This document shows, one piece after another, positions 1 to 12,430 of a stretch of DNA of 64,000 bases. This DNA comes from Platycnemis pennipes. Its lineage: Eukaryota; Arthropoda; Insecta; Odonata; Platycnemididae. The translations under genes were made by a program, and so were the position numbers. Within the stretch, counting starts at the first letter, position 1. Each line of letters starts with the position of its first letter. The notes under the pieces are model-generated. The model made no database searches, was not told the DNA's origin, and saw nothing but the letters and a program-made list of their open reading frames with translations. The stretch lies in the NCBI GenBank assembly GCA_933228895.1, contig OW121848.1, positions 86,447,470 through 86,511,469 on the forward strand, in the 5' to 3' direction.

Positions 1-1451
1 CAATTCGTCCTCGACACTAACGAGTTGGCTCCTGAGCTTTCTCGGAGGTTTGTGGACTGTCTCAATGTTTCTTTTATTGAGAATCCGCGATATTTTCCCC
101 GCAATGGTTGAAACATAGGGAAGGCAAGCTCTGGCTAAGGGTTTTTCTCTCTCTTCGTCGGTCTCATCCGGCGCCAAATGTCCTTCCTCTGGCGCCTGTA
201 TTTTGCCTGAATGGTTGCAGCCCAGGGTCCTTTTTAGGGCCAATTCTATTTCCCTCTCCTTCTATCCATTCCGGCGGATTGTCTTGCGTAGGTGATTCAT
301 TTATCCATCAAGTCTTTCCTTGTCCGCCACGGATAGCGCTCTGTGGTTGAGCTTGGACAACACTGCACTCCGCTGGAAGGGATGGTGGTGGCTTTTTCCA
401 TTCAGATATCTGTATGAGTGGGCTTCCGGTATACTCGGTGACCCAGCGATCCATCGTCCTTCCGGTATGCTAGGATGTCAAGGAAGGGCAGGCAGTGGTT
501 TCGCTCCATCTCCATGGTAAACTTGATATCTGGATGCTGATTATTCATGTGATCAAGAAACTCATGAAGAGCCTCAATACTGTGTGGCCAGATGATGAAC
601 GTGTCGTTCACGTAGCGGTAGAAATGTTTTGGCTTCCGCTTTGCTGAGGCGAGGGCACTTTCTTCAAAGTTCTCCATGAAGAAGTATGCTATGGCTGGTG
701 CGAGAGGAGACCCCATGGCGACGCCATCCATCTGCTCGTAACACTTCCCGGAATGTTGGAAGTAAGAGGTCGTCAGGACGTGGTGGAAGAGACTGATGGT
801 TTTCTGGTCGAAGCGGCCTTTTATGAGATGACGTGTGTCCTTCAGTGGGATACGTGTGAAAAGGGAAACGACATCAAAGCTGACAATGATGTCTGGGGGC
901 CTAGTCGGATGTTACGCAGGACTTTGACGAAATCTGCAGAATTCTTGATGTGGTGTTCGCATTTTCCCACGGAAGGCGACAGGATGGCGGTGAGGTGAGG
1001 AGGTGGCCATGTTTTACGTGGGAGAGCTGATAACACTCACAATGGGCCTCAGGGGCACTCCAACCTTGTGTATTTTGGGCAGGCCATACAACCTTGGGGG
1101 GACCGCAGCTTGCGGCACCAGGTTCCTCCTTTCGTCACCGGAGAGTCCTGCTTGTTTGATATGAGCGACGGTCTTCCTCACTCTGTTCTCGGTTGGATCC
1201 CGCGGTAGAGGCCGGTATGCAGGATCCCGGTTGATTTCGAGGATTTTGTGGTGGTAATCCTCAGCTCTCATGATGACTGTGTCATTGCCTTTGTCCACAG
1301 GGAAAATAGCGATATCACGGTTTTCCCTTAGGCGCCGGAGAGCTGTCCGTTCCTCTCAGCTGAGGCTGGATTTGGGCGTGCCAGCCTTTTTAAGGACGAT
1401 TGCGACTTCACCCCTGACCTCTTCTCTGCAGAAGAGGTCAGGGGTGAAGTC
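1..1451 (-). pseudogene. Penelope-like element reverse transcriptase, decayed, truncated by window edge
   Basis: Minus-strand translation shows the Penelope-like (PLE) reverse transcriptase order. The fingers region (VDKGNDTVIM, then PRLYGLPKIHK) lies at 1017-1355. LSPSVGK and HHIKNSADF follow in a shifted frame near 900-1000. Motif A SFDVVSLFT is at about 861-890, motif B MGSPLAP at about 696-716, and motif C reads YVND at 603-614 where the family has YVDD. LPFLDI and VYRKPTHTD follow, then YLNGKSHHHP, HLRKTI and LPYVSTIAGKI in another frame down to base 1. The GIY-YIG endonuclease expected next would lie beyond the left edge. The copy is dead: TGA at 1356-1358, TAA at 1014-1016, a frame change between about 985 and 1012, one in the five-G run at 895-899, one near 408, TAA at 301-303 and TAG at 262-264. 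No host gene adjoins it. Family assignment is firm; the clade within PLEs is not determined. Confidence 0.9.
1404..1451. repeat. Perfect 22-bp inverted repeat with 4-base loop
   Basis: The left arm 1404-1425 is the exact reverse complement of 1430-1451, with loop CTGC at 1426-1429. It sits at the 5' end of the recognisable Penelope-like coding sequence, so one arm probably belongs to the ancestral element and the other was copied from it. A template-switch mutation would produce this. A functional hairpin of the element is the alternative. Confidence 0.95.
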
Positions 1452-4400
1452 TCTTGTCTAGTCTCTTGTCAGAGAACGTATCCATGACAAAAGTAGAGCT
1501 GTGGACACGAACGCGTTCTTGACGAGCCCGCAGTGACAGTCCTGTCTAAGAGACTCAACTTTGCTCCGACGCCTTAGACAATTCCCTACGCTGATGTCAT
1601 GAGTGGAATAGAGCAGGCCATCCGGAAACTCCTGGGAGATTCGAATCCAGATGAGGGCTGTATTTGAGACATTTTCCGTATCAAAGAGGTATATATTTTC
1701 CGTATCCCCTTCTATTTGCTAATCAGAACTGTAACCATCTTCCTTTATGAGGAAATCATTTTTTGAGATTCATAGGGGTGCTGCATATGTGCTGTGCTCT
1801 GTGCTGTGAAGGTAATCATTGTTTTAGTTCATTTGTTTATTATACTATTTTGCTTCGTTGCCTGATTTTTTCGCGAGGTTAATTTGTTTCATTAACTGAA
1901 TATGTGTTTATCTCGCTTGTTTTTTATTTGCAGTTTTGTTCAAGATTTTGTCCTTCTAGCAAACTTATTTGTGCTCCAAATTTCTTAAATTCCTTCGCAA
2001 CCGCTCATTTCAAATGAAGTGCATTTTTCCTGTCTATATTTATGTACAGTTTAGCCAAAGTAACGACAACTCCTCAGTGAATTGAAGCAGTGATGCATGT
2101 GCCAGTCTTAAAAATGCGGTGACGGATAGTACTGCCGAGCTCAAGGATTCATTGTATCACAAATTTCTCAGCGTACACAGCCAATTCCGAAACACACTTT
2201 CTAAATTTACATACAACATTTATTTACGAATTATTGGTAATATAATTAAGCCAAGTGCGTGGAAGATTTAGTGTGAGCTGATACCATTTTAACCTACCAT
2301 CACCATTTCAGTGTTTCATTATGTCGCCATAATGCATATGCCTTTCCGCCCACGAAAAGAATTCGTTTGCTTGTAAATAGAATTCACCTAAGTTAAGCAT
2401 CTCTCACAATATCTTAATCGAGTTGGAATTTTTGTTTGACTATATAGGTATTACACTTGTTTACTCAGGATATTTTGCTATAACGAGCATAGGCAGCGAA
2501 AATAACTGAACTATTTCATGTCAGAGCAAATGAAAGGAAACTTGGTGATTTCCTTTACAATGTAGTAAATATGTGCTTACCTTTTTTATATTCATTTATA
2601 AAAACGCCCTCGAAAAATTATGATAAGGTAAAAACTGAATTATTCGCGAAAAATGAGTCAGATGAACAGCGCAAAGTACGTAAATACAAACGAACGCTAA
2701 CGTGTGTAGTTAAACTATGTTAAATTTTTACCTGTTTGAAGGAATAGAATTAACTCCTAATGGAATAAGATGCATTATTACTTTCCTTAATTATACGTTA
2801 TTGTGGAAGTTTATGACACCGCTGCGATGAACCTTTGCCATTAACGCACATGCAAACTCCATAAGAGGTCGTAGAAAACGAAGATTTTTGTGGCGAGGAG
2901 GCGAGTAGGTACTAAACATATCCAAGCACCCCATATTCTGGCTTCATTTTCACCCGTTGGCTAGCATGCGTATGCTACCTCCTACACCTTTGACAGCTTC
3001 TTGATTACACGCAGTCTGAAAAGTCTGGAAAATTATCCCCGATGTTTTAAAGTCCTGGGTTGAATTACTGGTATTGCTTGGCATAAATTGGCTTTAGAAT
3101 TCAGAAAGAGAATTTGAGAGAACGATAGCAGCAGAGCACAAGATCAGCTTCGTCCCTTTATGGAAAATATCACAAATACTTAATAACTTCTGTACCTATT
3201 TATATTTTTTCACCTGTCCGTTGATTTTCAATGGGCCCCTCAGCTAGTATCTATATCTATATATTAACTCGTGGAAGGCAATTGTCTGTACGTATGTATG
3301 CATGCAGCGCTCGAGGTTGGTCCATTAACTTGAGGTACTCTACGAAGGTACAAGTCGGATCAAAGTTATAGTGGGTTCGTTAAAAAAGAGGAAAGATGGT
3401 TTCATTGCTTAGGCGTATTTTTATTTCCGTTGTTTGACCGGAAAGTGTGAAAATTTAAGCATGAAAAAAATGGTGTTTTTCCTATCCTTTAACATGATAA
3501 ACCAGTTGCTACGCAAATTTGTTTACGTTTTCTGGTAATTGAACAAAAGTTTAAGAAAAATTTAAGGAGGTTCCACCGTGACTCCACGATACAAACTCCA
3601 GTAAAAGAGCTATGTTATTTAATGAATAAATACCGATCCAGAAAAACGCCTATATGGAAAATCATCTATTTGGGTGATAACGCATACACAGTAATTCTAT
3701 GAGCATGCTATTATATAGCGTGTTGTAGTTGCATTCCTTTTTTCACCCACCAGCTCTTCTAATTTATTTTGACTTCGGAGCATGACTGACGTGTTGTTGC
3801 CACGTTTAATTTATAGAATGAAAATGCATGCTCATTCTTGCTATTGCGTGTTCTAAAATAAATTAAATATTTTCTTATTTAGTTTTGAACTATTCCCTTG
3901 CAAATACAACTCTTTGTTTTGAATTTTATCAATATTCATATTTTTGAAATTTGTTTGGCAACAATGACGCTGCTACCATTTGGAAGCATTGGTATTAACA
4001 CAGTATTAATTACACCATATCAATAACCAATGAAATATTTAAATCACATAAAAAATATAAGAAGGACCTTGGTAAGGTATATTCTTAAGTTAGTAAATAG
4101 GCTTCTAAGCACGTGCGCGTGCGCGTTGAACCTCTAGTAAATAAAAATTTTCAGAACCAAATAGAAAGAGTCATATTTTTCTTGTATCCTTACTTCCATC
4201 GTCGATCTAATGCCAATCACTGGCATAATATCTACAGTTGCATAGCTAAACTTCAGATACTCGTACTACCTCTTTATTTATTATTATTGTCAACCAAGGA
4301 GTATTCATCATTTGCTGCGTATTAGCAAACATTGAATTCGATACTTTTTAATATCAGCGTCAGTGCTTAAATAGTAAACGTTTTCCTCCTTGTGGTTGGA

Positions 4401-4927
4401 AGTTGGTATTGATTAAAGTTGATCGGCCCATTCAGGGGCTCTGGAATAGCGATGTTAGCGACTGAAGATTTTAGCAGGTTATTAGTACCAAAAATCACTT
4501 ACGGTATTGCCATTGTTGAACTGCTGTCATCAAGCATAATCACCTGTTCCCAATCATCGCAAAAACGTATAAAATATATGCAATGGCTTAACAAATTTCT
4601 TGATACAATGAAGTCACGTTGGTAAACATTGCACATCAAATCTCAAAATGCCACTGTGCATGCGATTATCGACCTCCCATTCTTTCCCATTGCGTATTAG
4701 AGCAGAGCAACTAACCTCACAGCATTTAACACGCAAGCTGCGTAGTGACCTTCGCTCAACAACAATGAAAGACAACTTAACTGATGTTTTGCAGGTTGAG
4801 GAGCTCTCCAGAGTGAATGGAAAACATCCTATCACCGCGGGTCGGGAATATTCCGTAGTCATTGCGAGTTTTCATACGTGCATTCCAGGCTTCACAGGCA
4901 CTTAGATCCTTAACAGACCGATGACTA
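1452..4927. other. AT-rich DNA without a recognised gene
   Basis: The first 240 bases (to about 1690) may be the 5' part of the Penelope-like element, since they keep its higher GC content, but no domain could be read there. The rest is AT-rich with short chance frames only. A short (GTGCGC)-type alternation lies near 4112-4126. A stretch near 3241-3320 with TCTGTACGTATGTATG loosely resembles the ends of some insect repeats, but I could not classify it. Confidence 0.5.
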
Positions 4928-5408
4928 TACACGGAGAAAAAAACTTTGTTGAGGTTACCTATCCTATGCTACCTCAGCAAAATACGTTTGTCAATATACT
5001 GACAGCAAAGCCGATTGTTACCGCAGCAAATGCTATATGCTGGGATCTATTCGTTTGCCGGGCAAATTACATAGGCTGACGGTACCATTACTACAGTTCC
5101 GCCAACAAATAGGATTTGTCGGGGCGACAAATGTATTTGTCATTGCGGTATTCAGTTGTTCCTCCAGCAAATCCATTTGTAACCCGAGCAGGACGGTTGG
5201 CAGCGCCAGCTAGGGACTTTTCAGCAAATCTTTTGTACGACTAACAAAATGGCTGCCATTGTTATTGCTGGCAGTGGATTAAATGAAACACAAATATTTC
5301 AGCTTAATTTCATTGTATTCAATAAATACAAACAATGAAATCAACACGTTTTTATAATAATTCATAATGCAATAAACAGTATATCATTCACTACGTAACT
5401 TACGTAAA

Positions 5409-5706
5409 ATGTCACATAGGTAGGTAGGTCACAAGTGTGAAAAGCATTAAGTAGTTAAAATATGCACAATACATTCACTCAAGTTCATTAGAGTTATTTA
5501 CAACAATACATTTTAAAATAAAACAATTACCGGTGACAATTTAACTGAGCATCGCATCAAGTAGCACAACAAGTACATAAATACGAGTAACAATGTCACA
5601 TCAAAGTTTGAAAAGCATTAGGTAGTTTAAATATGTACAATAAATCATTCAAGTTCACCAAAGTAGGGTAATTTACAAAAATAAATTTAAAAATAAACCA
5701 ATTACC
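5409..5706 (+). repeat. Imperfect direct duplication of about 115-120 bp
   Basis: 5409-5531 and 5593-5706 are the same sequence with scattered differences and small indels. Both begin ATGTCACAT, contain GAAAAGCATTA, TAGTT and ATTCA.TCAAGTTCA, and end in an A-rich run followed by CAATTACC. The copies are about 184 bases apart. The duplication lies inside the putative TIR element and probably arose within it. Confidence 0.75.
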
Positions 5707-5943
5707 TCATAATAATATACTCAATATAATAATCCTCAACAACCCTTCACACCACAGCTCTAATTGGAATGCCTCAGCACAACATACCTCTCTCCATTGG
5801 CCATTGTATGTGAAAATATGCTAGCATGGGTAGCTTTTTGGAGTAATTTATGCTATAAAAATAGAATTTCAATTGTCAGCTTTTGCTACCAATTGTCAGC
5901 TTTTGCTTTTGCTAATGGTAATAATATGTACAGCACTATCAAA

Positions 5944-6101
5944 CAATTAATCATCATGAACAGAAATACACTCGTTCGCTCCGCACATCCGTTCCGCTAA
6001 CAAGATCGCTCTGTACGGAACGGAACGGAACGTACGGAACGATCCCCTATCGGAACGGACATACGGAACGAACGAACATTTCTGTTCATGATGATTAATT
6101 G
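5944..6101. repeat. Large near-palindrome with CGGAA-rich centre
   Basis: Arms 5944-5967 and 6078-6101 are perfect 24-base reverse complements. The homology continues inward with mismatches for about 30 more bases (CCGTTCCG on the left against CGGAACGG on the right). The centre at about 6014-6040 is a run of CGGAA/CGTAC words. A nested foldback element or an expanded hairpin would both explain it. No protein is encoded. Confidence 0.85.
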
Positions 6102-6679
6102 CTTCGTTTAAGTGCTTCGTATAAGAATATTTCATGAATTTGGTTGTTCGAGAGATATTAAATATATGCACTGTAACTTACCGAGCTGATTTTTTTCACA
6201 CGTTTGGAAGATCTTCTTGCATTACTTCAGGAACGCATATTCGGTAGAGCACTATATTATTTTCCATAGACACGTTCCTAAGTAAACGGTAGCGAACTAT
6301 ACGTAAGCAAAAACTTCGGAAAAATTTGTTAATATTCAGATATGCTCATCTCGCTCTGGTGCACTTTCATTACAAACTAAGAAATCTCGAAGAATTAATA
6401 TCAACAGTTCTGTAGAAATGCAGCCATTTTCTTTCACCCAGAACACAGCAAAACTGTTTAGTTCAGAGTTTCCGCTGGCAAGATCATAGCTCGCCTAGCA
6501 GACGCATTTGTTGTCGTGAGAAACGCAGGGGAACAAATGCCATTTGCTCCAGCCACCATTGAGCATTTGTTATTCCAACGATTGGTTTGCTAGAGTGACA
6601 TATGCTTTTGCTTTTAGGACAAATACCGAGTCAGCAAATGGGTTTTTGTACGGAGGACAAAAATATTTTTTTCCGTGTA

Positions 6680-8439
6680 ACAACTGATATTATAGCATCG
6701 ATATTTGAATACAAATATTGTAGTTTTGTGAAGGATATTCTAGTGACATCTCTCAAAAAGTACTGCCATAAGAATAAAACGAAAAAATGACATTTAGGAA
6801 TGTTCTGTCGTTGAGCAACTAATCAAATGCCCCTTTAAGAGTGTAAATCAGTCATTCATTTGAAAGAGATGAACGACGACCGAGGCCATTGGTGACATCA
6901 ATATTAAGGGTGATTAAGGCGACATTAAAGGTACAGGTATGAACATTATTTTCGAAAAGCATACCACATAGTGCTAAAGTCAGGATGGATGAAACCATAA
7001 GAAGTCCTTTGCAAAGCCAAAATTTGAGCTCAGAGCCTGGGAAATAGAATATAGTGCCTACTATAGCCACAACATAAACACTATTTCTCTCGAAAAAGAC
7101 ATATGATCTCTCTTTGATAAAAAATTATATGATTTGAACATGATTGTGCTTCAAGAAAACATCAAAGGTGAACGTTAACCACAGAAGACAAATATTCCAT
7201 TCTTTTCCCATATGGATGTGTTTTCTCATCTTATAGCTTAATACAAACATTTCAATTATGAAGAAAAATCATGGAACTGAGTAGACTAAGAAAGGCAGAA
7301 ACAGGCAAACCGTCAGTGACTTTTTACCACAGAACTGGTGAAGGCGAGCTGAATAATCATTTTCACCGCAAAACTTGTTACAACTCTAGGTAATTAAAAA
7401 AATTGGATGACGCAGTCATTTTTTCACTCCGAATGTTTTTAATGCACGAAATCAGAAAAGTAACCTTGGAAAAATATTCTGAAACCTCAATTTTGCAGCA
7501 TAAAGTAAATATTATGTGCTAATCAACAAATTCAACTTTAAAATAATTCTTGAATTTTTCCATTTAGCCTATTCAGTTTTCTGCTGCTTCCGCTGCGTAA
7601 AATATATCCGGCGTCGTAAGAACAGAGCTCTTGAGCCTTTAAATGCTATCTTTTCAAATTGTGCATCTCTCCAGCCTCGAGCGAAATTCCAATTTTTTCG
7701 GCTCTCGGGCAAAGAGTTTGCCTGCAATGCGCAGTTCACTTCATGCGTATTAATTCTCAAAGGAACCACAACTTAAAGCGCACCGAGCAATGGCAAACCA
7801 GAATTCTGCCCAGGTTTCTTTTTTCTTTAGTGGCCGAATCATAGCGAGCAGCTTCCTGCAACATTTGGAATCATCGGACAGAAAAATTCTATCTGGAAAA
7901 TCAGAAACGGACCGGCATGGCACAATTATTGTTTTATCTCATCCAAACCAGGGATAGCCAATCTGTGATGAAAGAAATGACAACACGCTCCGCTATTTGC
8001 CGTCTACTAATTAGCAAATTTTGCATCGATGATTTTTCTCCCATCAGGTGAGCTTTGCGTTAATAGGATAGTCCACACGTCCATCTCAAAGGAAAACAAC
8101 GGTACCGAATGTAACGAGTTCATCGAGTATGGATTTTCTGATGGACGGTCCCGCTAATTTCCTCGCATAGCTCACAGAGCGTAAACGAAGGTACTCTCTC
8201 CAAAAGCTCGCCAATCTAATAGGGAAAAAGCAAAATGTAAACGAAGCTGGTATAAAGCTCGATCGAATTAATCAGTCTAATAATCGGCTAACGAATCCCA
8301 CAACGTATACATGACGATAACAGTGAGGGGTAACATGATGATTTTCATCGTATCTATATGTGTGAGTGTATAGATATGTATAAATATAAATATATATATA
8401 CACACAGACATACCTTCTCTCTCTAATTCGGCTACCTTC
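6680..8439. other. AT-rich DNA, nothing recognised
   Basis: No domain-bearing frame was seen on either strand. A mixed TA/CA microsatellite-like stretch occupies about 8352-8410 at the edge of the next pyrimidine-rich island. Confidence 0.5.
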
Positions 8440-9150
8440 CTTCCGATCCTGTTTCTCGCGCGCCCCTCCCTCTAAATTCCCACGTCTTCCCCCCGCCTCT
8501 CTCCCTCACATGACCTCGTCTTTTTTGCCCCGCCCTACCCCCCACTCCCCCCTTCCCATCATCTCCATCCCTCAGTCACTCTCTTCTCCTCGGCCCTCTT
8601 TTCCTTTCGACCCTCGTGCCATTCGCATATTCACCCTTTACTTCCAGCCCGGTGCACTCGCATGAATTTACATGCGACTCGCTTTGGCTTTGCTTCTGGG
8701 AACCAGTCGTGTGTGCGGATACTCTCGCAGCGCGTGTTCCACTGTGCGTACGTGGGCCAGGCGAGGCGGTGGCGAGGGGCAATATTGTCTCGTCTGCTGA
8801 TGTGCAACGAACGCGCGCGCCCTTCCCTCTCAAACGTGCGCTCCTGCTACCTCCCTCCCTCCCTCCTCCCGCAACACTCGCGGAATTAGGTTTTGTTTGG
8901 CGAGAGGGAAAACGAAAGGAACCAGCACGCAAATTAATTACATCATGATTGCCTTTGATATTGTTTACTCGCTGCGGGGGAAATGGGCGAGAGGAGAGAG
9001 GTGGGTGGGTTTTAGGAGGTGGGAAATTGTGAGGTGGGGGAGGGAGGTGGAAGTAGGTGGTGGATTCTGGTGGGAGGGATGAGTGGTTGAGGGAATCGCG
9101 CGAAGGACATTGGCGGGCGGCTTGTGGGTGCGGTGGAGGTACCGGTGAGT
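8440..9150. other. Strand-asymmetric GC-rich island with CpG-rich core
   Basis: 8440-8640 is pyrimidine-rich on the + strand, 8640-8890 is a CpG-rich core (several GCGCGC and CGTACG words), and 8970-9150 is purine-rich with long GGTGGG runs. A 221-codon minus-strand frame (8576-9241) crosses it, but its product is Pro/Ser/Arg-biased low-complexity sequence with no domain, so I do not call a gene. A CpG-rich promoter or first-exon region is possible but unsupported by any recognised coding exon. Confidence 0.6.
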
Positions 9151-12100
9151 GATTCCGTGTCGAATGCCTACTGGAGAAAAAATTGAAAAGGAATCGAAGC
9201 GCAACTGCCCCCCTGGGAGACGATGAAATGAGTGAATTCAAAAGTGCTTCCGTACGGCCAACATAAGTTTCAAACAGTCATTCGAATGGGCGAACGACGG
9301 AATGTTATAAGAACCCAATACTTCTGATGCATTATTGTATTCCCTCGCGGTGGGAGCAATGCGAGGAATGCCCAAGAGAGGCTATTCCTCTGACACAGCG
9401 AAAAATAAATTGTTAGAATGTAATACCCACAAGGTATTTTCCAAACGCCACTAAGAATACATTAGAACGCAACATAGAGCAAATAATAAACAACTTTACT
9501 TGATGGAGCTTCAAAAAGATTCTATCGCGTAAAAAATATTATGAAAATTCAATGAATTAACGGTATTGGCAAGGCATACAGAAATATCTTTATTCTACAA
9601 TCTTAGGGTCAGAATAGGGTCGGTTTGCAAGGGGTTGAGTCACCAGGAAAGGGAGCTTAAATGTCCTGACAGTTTAAAAAAGTTGAAGTCCCGGGAAGTT
9701 TCTTTAAAAGATATTACTCCGTCATTTTAATGTAATTTGCATTTGATGTTGTGAAAGTGGAGTTTGTATTGAGAGGAGGCAAGAGTTATTTATCGTTTTG
9801 GTGGTGGTAGGAAACGGTTGAATGTGTAAAGTAAATAATTGATGAGTCAAAAAAGTATGAGTTTATAATGAAAAATGAATATATTCAGGACATTTGTATT
9901 CAGACTATATGTTAGCGGTATGAGGCTGTATTGGATATGGCGCCTCTGAGTTCCTTTATTGAACAGTAGCATCGTCATTATCAATATGAATGGTTACTTC
10001 TCCACGCGCTTGGTATGGATTCGCATTCAATTATGGTGACTTGTGGAGTACAAATAATGTAAATGTGAAGTAATATGAGGAGGGTTGAAGTTAAAAGGAA
10101 CTAGTCGAAAGGTCAACGAAACTTATTTTAGGAGTGACGAAAAAAGTAATGTTGTCTCCTCATTGAAAAAGTATAGTAAATACAAAATACACGGTGAGGT
10201 GAAGGATGTCTTAAAAACCAAGGTGGAAGAAAATGATAGATATAATAGTTAAATAAACCAGAAAGAGCGAAAGAATTTTTGATATTTTAATAAAAGAAGA
10301 TGAAGTTGATGAGAGCAATTTAAAGAAGTATGAAAATGGAGTTGTTAGGTTTTACGAGAAACATGACATCAAATGATGACGGTGAGGCACACAGGAAGTA
10401 GGAGAAAGTAAATCACGAAAAAATTGATTGTGTACGGAAAAAAAATTGAGCTCACAAACAAAACTTATAAACTCAACGAAACTTACTTTGTGAGATCAAA
10501 TCCGTTGTTTTAAACCTTGAGGTACGCTATTAAAATTTAAGTAATATATCATAGTAACTTAAGTAAAATTAAAGTAATATACAATAATTGTGAGACGCAA
10601 TTTAATCAACAGGAACACTTATCACAACGGCTGTGTCGAGCGGCTTTGGGTAAAAAACTGAATGGTCGCTTATTGAGTAATACATAATAGACAGAAGGTG
10701 AATGCTCTTGAAGTAAATGGCTGAAACAGCTGGGAAACATTCACTCATAAAACATTTATATCGGAACAATGTGGCTTGTTCATGAGGAAACCGCCAGCGA
10801 AAATTTTATTGTTAATAATACAAGAACAGTAAAATAGTCAAAATTATTATTTCAATAGTGTAACTAGACTTATTGTTATGTTATAAAATCTCATTTTTAA
10901 GGAATCCATATCCTATATACTTTCATGCTATTTTCATTTCCACATCAATCAATATTGGACTGGTGCAGGGAGTATGATATTCAGTGCCTCCGATGAGGGA
11001 ACTTCGTATTATCCCGTAATTGGATTATAAAATGACACATAAAAGTAACCCTAAAAGGGTCATTAGCGGAATTAATATAAGATCATTTTCGAGCAAAGAA
11101 CTTATATATATGTATTCACCAAAACACTGCTTGTGCATGATCCAATGAAGCACGGCATGAATATAAACATGGATAAATGCTTAAATTCCAAACTTAACAA
11201 ATGGAGTTGAGTTATCACATGGACATCTCATAGACTCACACCAAACTACAAGAATCACAACTCTTTGTCTTGACTTTGTAAAACACAGACGCGGAAATTA
11301 TCTTTATGAGCCAGGGTTGGTTTAGGGAGAAGACACTTATTGTTAGATTAGAGGGAGGGCGAGAGAGGGATAAAGGAGAATACTTAATAGGGTCACGTAA
11401 TAAGGTGATATTCTTATGAGGATTTTTGAGAGATAAAAAGCCAAGTAAAACATTAAAATCACATGATTAGGAAAATTATATTCACTTGTACCTTTTTCGT
11501 TCAGAACTTTACCTTTCAATTTGAATACAAATTCATGGTCCATCTCATTGAGCTACACAGGACTATTTTTCGAATAGCCAAGCACTGCCGCATTTTAAAT
11601 TTTCAGAATTTTTACCACACTGAAATTTTACTGTAAAACTTATCTGGATGGTGCCCAAAAATTAGGATTAAGTTTCTTAAAAAAACCTTAATCTGATGAG
11701 ACTTTCATCATAGAGGTATATAATACAAGTAAAAGGCTTATTTATTGATAATCATTTGCATATACCCAATGGAGTATGGAAATAACTGACCGTAATAATT
11801 ACAAATGGTACCAACATCTTTTACTTCATGAATAACTTAATCTGAAAAAGCTTAATCCCAGATCAAGCAGGGAACGCATTCTTACTCAATAGACCAACTA
11901 ATGAATTTGCAACGAGCTCTACAATTCTTCAAGGGATTTTGAAATTACTATCTTACCTTCTTATTTGATGGAATTACTTTCTTCCCGTCTTTTGTATTGC
12001 TAGTACATTCTTTGTTAATTCCTCTTAACTTACCAACACGAGGACAACGAGGTTGTTTTAGATAACTTCGGGTTCAAAGCAAATGTGTACAATTTTTGAT

Positions 12101-12195
12101 AGCGTTCTGGATCGTAAAGAGTGGCCTTAAATCACGCCACTTAGATGTAGGACGATTCGGGTTAGTCATATTTTACCCCTTGACAGAACGAATTT
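9151..12195. other. AT-rich DNA, partly purine-skewed, nothing recognised
   Basis: About 9600-10450 is visibly richer in G and A than in C on the + strand over more than 800 bases, without repeats or a long frame. The remainder is plain AT-rich sequence. Confidence 0.5.
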
Positions 12196-12430
12196 CGCTC
12201 TTCTGGAACGGGCCCCTGCGGAGTTTAAAACGTGGAGAGGGACGAGGTCGAGGTTCGGGGGCGTGCAGGCAGGAGAGATGCCGAGATGGGCGGGAGAGTA
12301 GGTTCTTATCGGCCTATTGGCTTGATTTTATTCGAGCACCACCCCCGCCCATTATTCATGGCAATAAAACATTTTGTCATGTGGGAATGTTTGGACATGT
12401 GAAGCATACTTGCGTTCATCGCGATTAGAA
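12196..12430. other. Small GC-rich pocket
   Basis: 12196-12300 is G-rich (GAGGGACGAGG-type words) and 12335-12360 is C-rich, set in AT-rich DNA. It resembles a miniature version of the asymmetric islands elsewhere in the window. The overlapping 110-codon frame has no recognisable domain. Confidence 0.4.

Larger units (their letters stand above)
4928..6679. mobile_element. Putative non-autonomous DNA element with short terminal inverted repeats
   Basis: The left end starts TACACGGAGAAAAAAA, and the right end read on the other strand starts TACACGGAAAAAAATA. Both then run into TTTGT followed by mixed sequence. The outer 250-300 bases at each end are studded with GCAAAT, ACAAATG and their complements (about nine at the left, six at the right), like the subterminal motif clusters that transposases bind. 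No transposase reading frame is present in the 1.75 kb. I see no clean target duplication: the 8 bases on each side do not match. The superfamily is not assigned; an alternative is two unrelated terminal fragments flanking ordinary DNA. Confidence 0.5.

Noticed and set aside
3241..3330. Possible Helitron-type end with TCTGTACGTATGTATG
   Set aside because: Only a vague resemblance; no terminal hairpin with a CTRR end could be placed.
4920..6687. 8-bp target duplication for the 4928-6679 block
   Set aside because: GATGACTA on the left and ACAACTGA on the right do not match well enough to call a duplication.
8576..9241. 221-codon minus-strand frame, the longest in the window
   Set aside because: It lies in a strongly asymmetric, stop-poor island and encodes Pro/Ser/Arg-rich low-complexity sequence with no domain; overlapping frames are open too.
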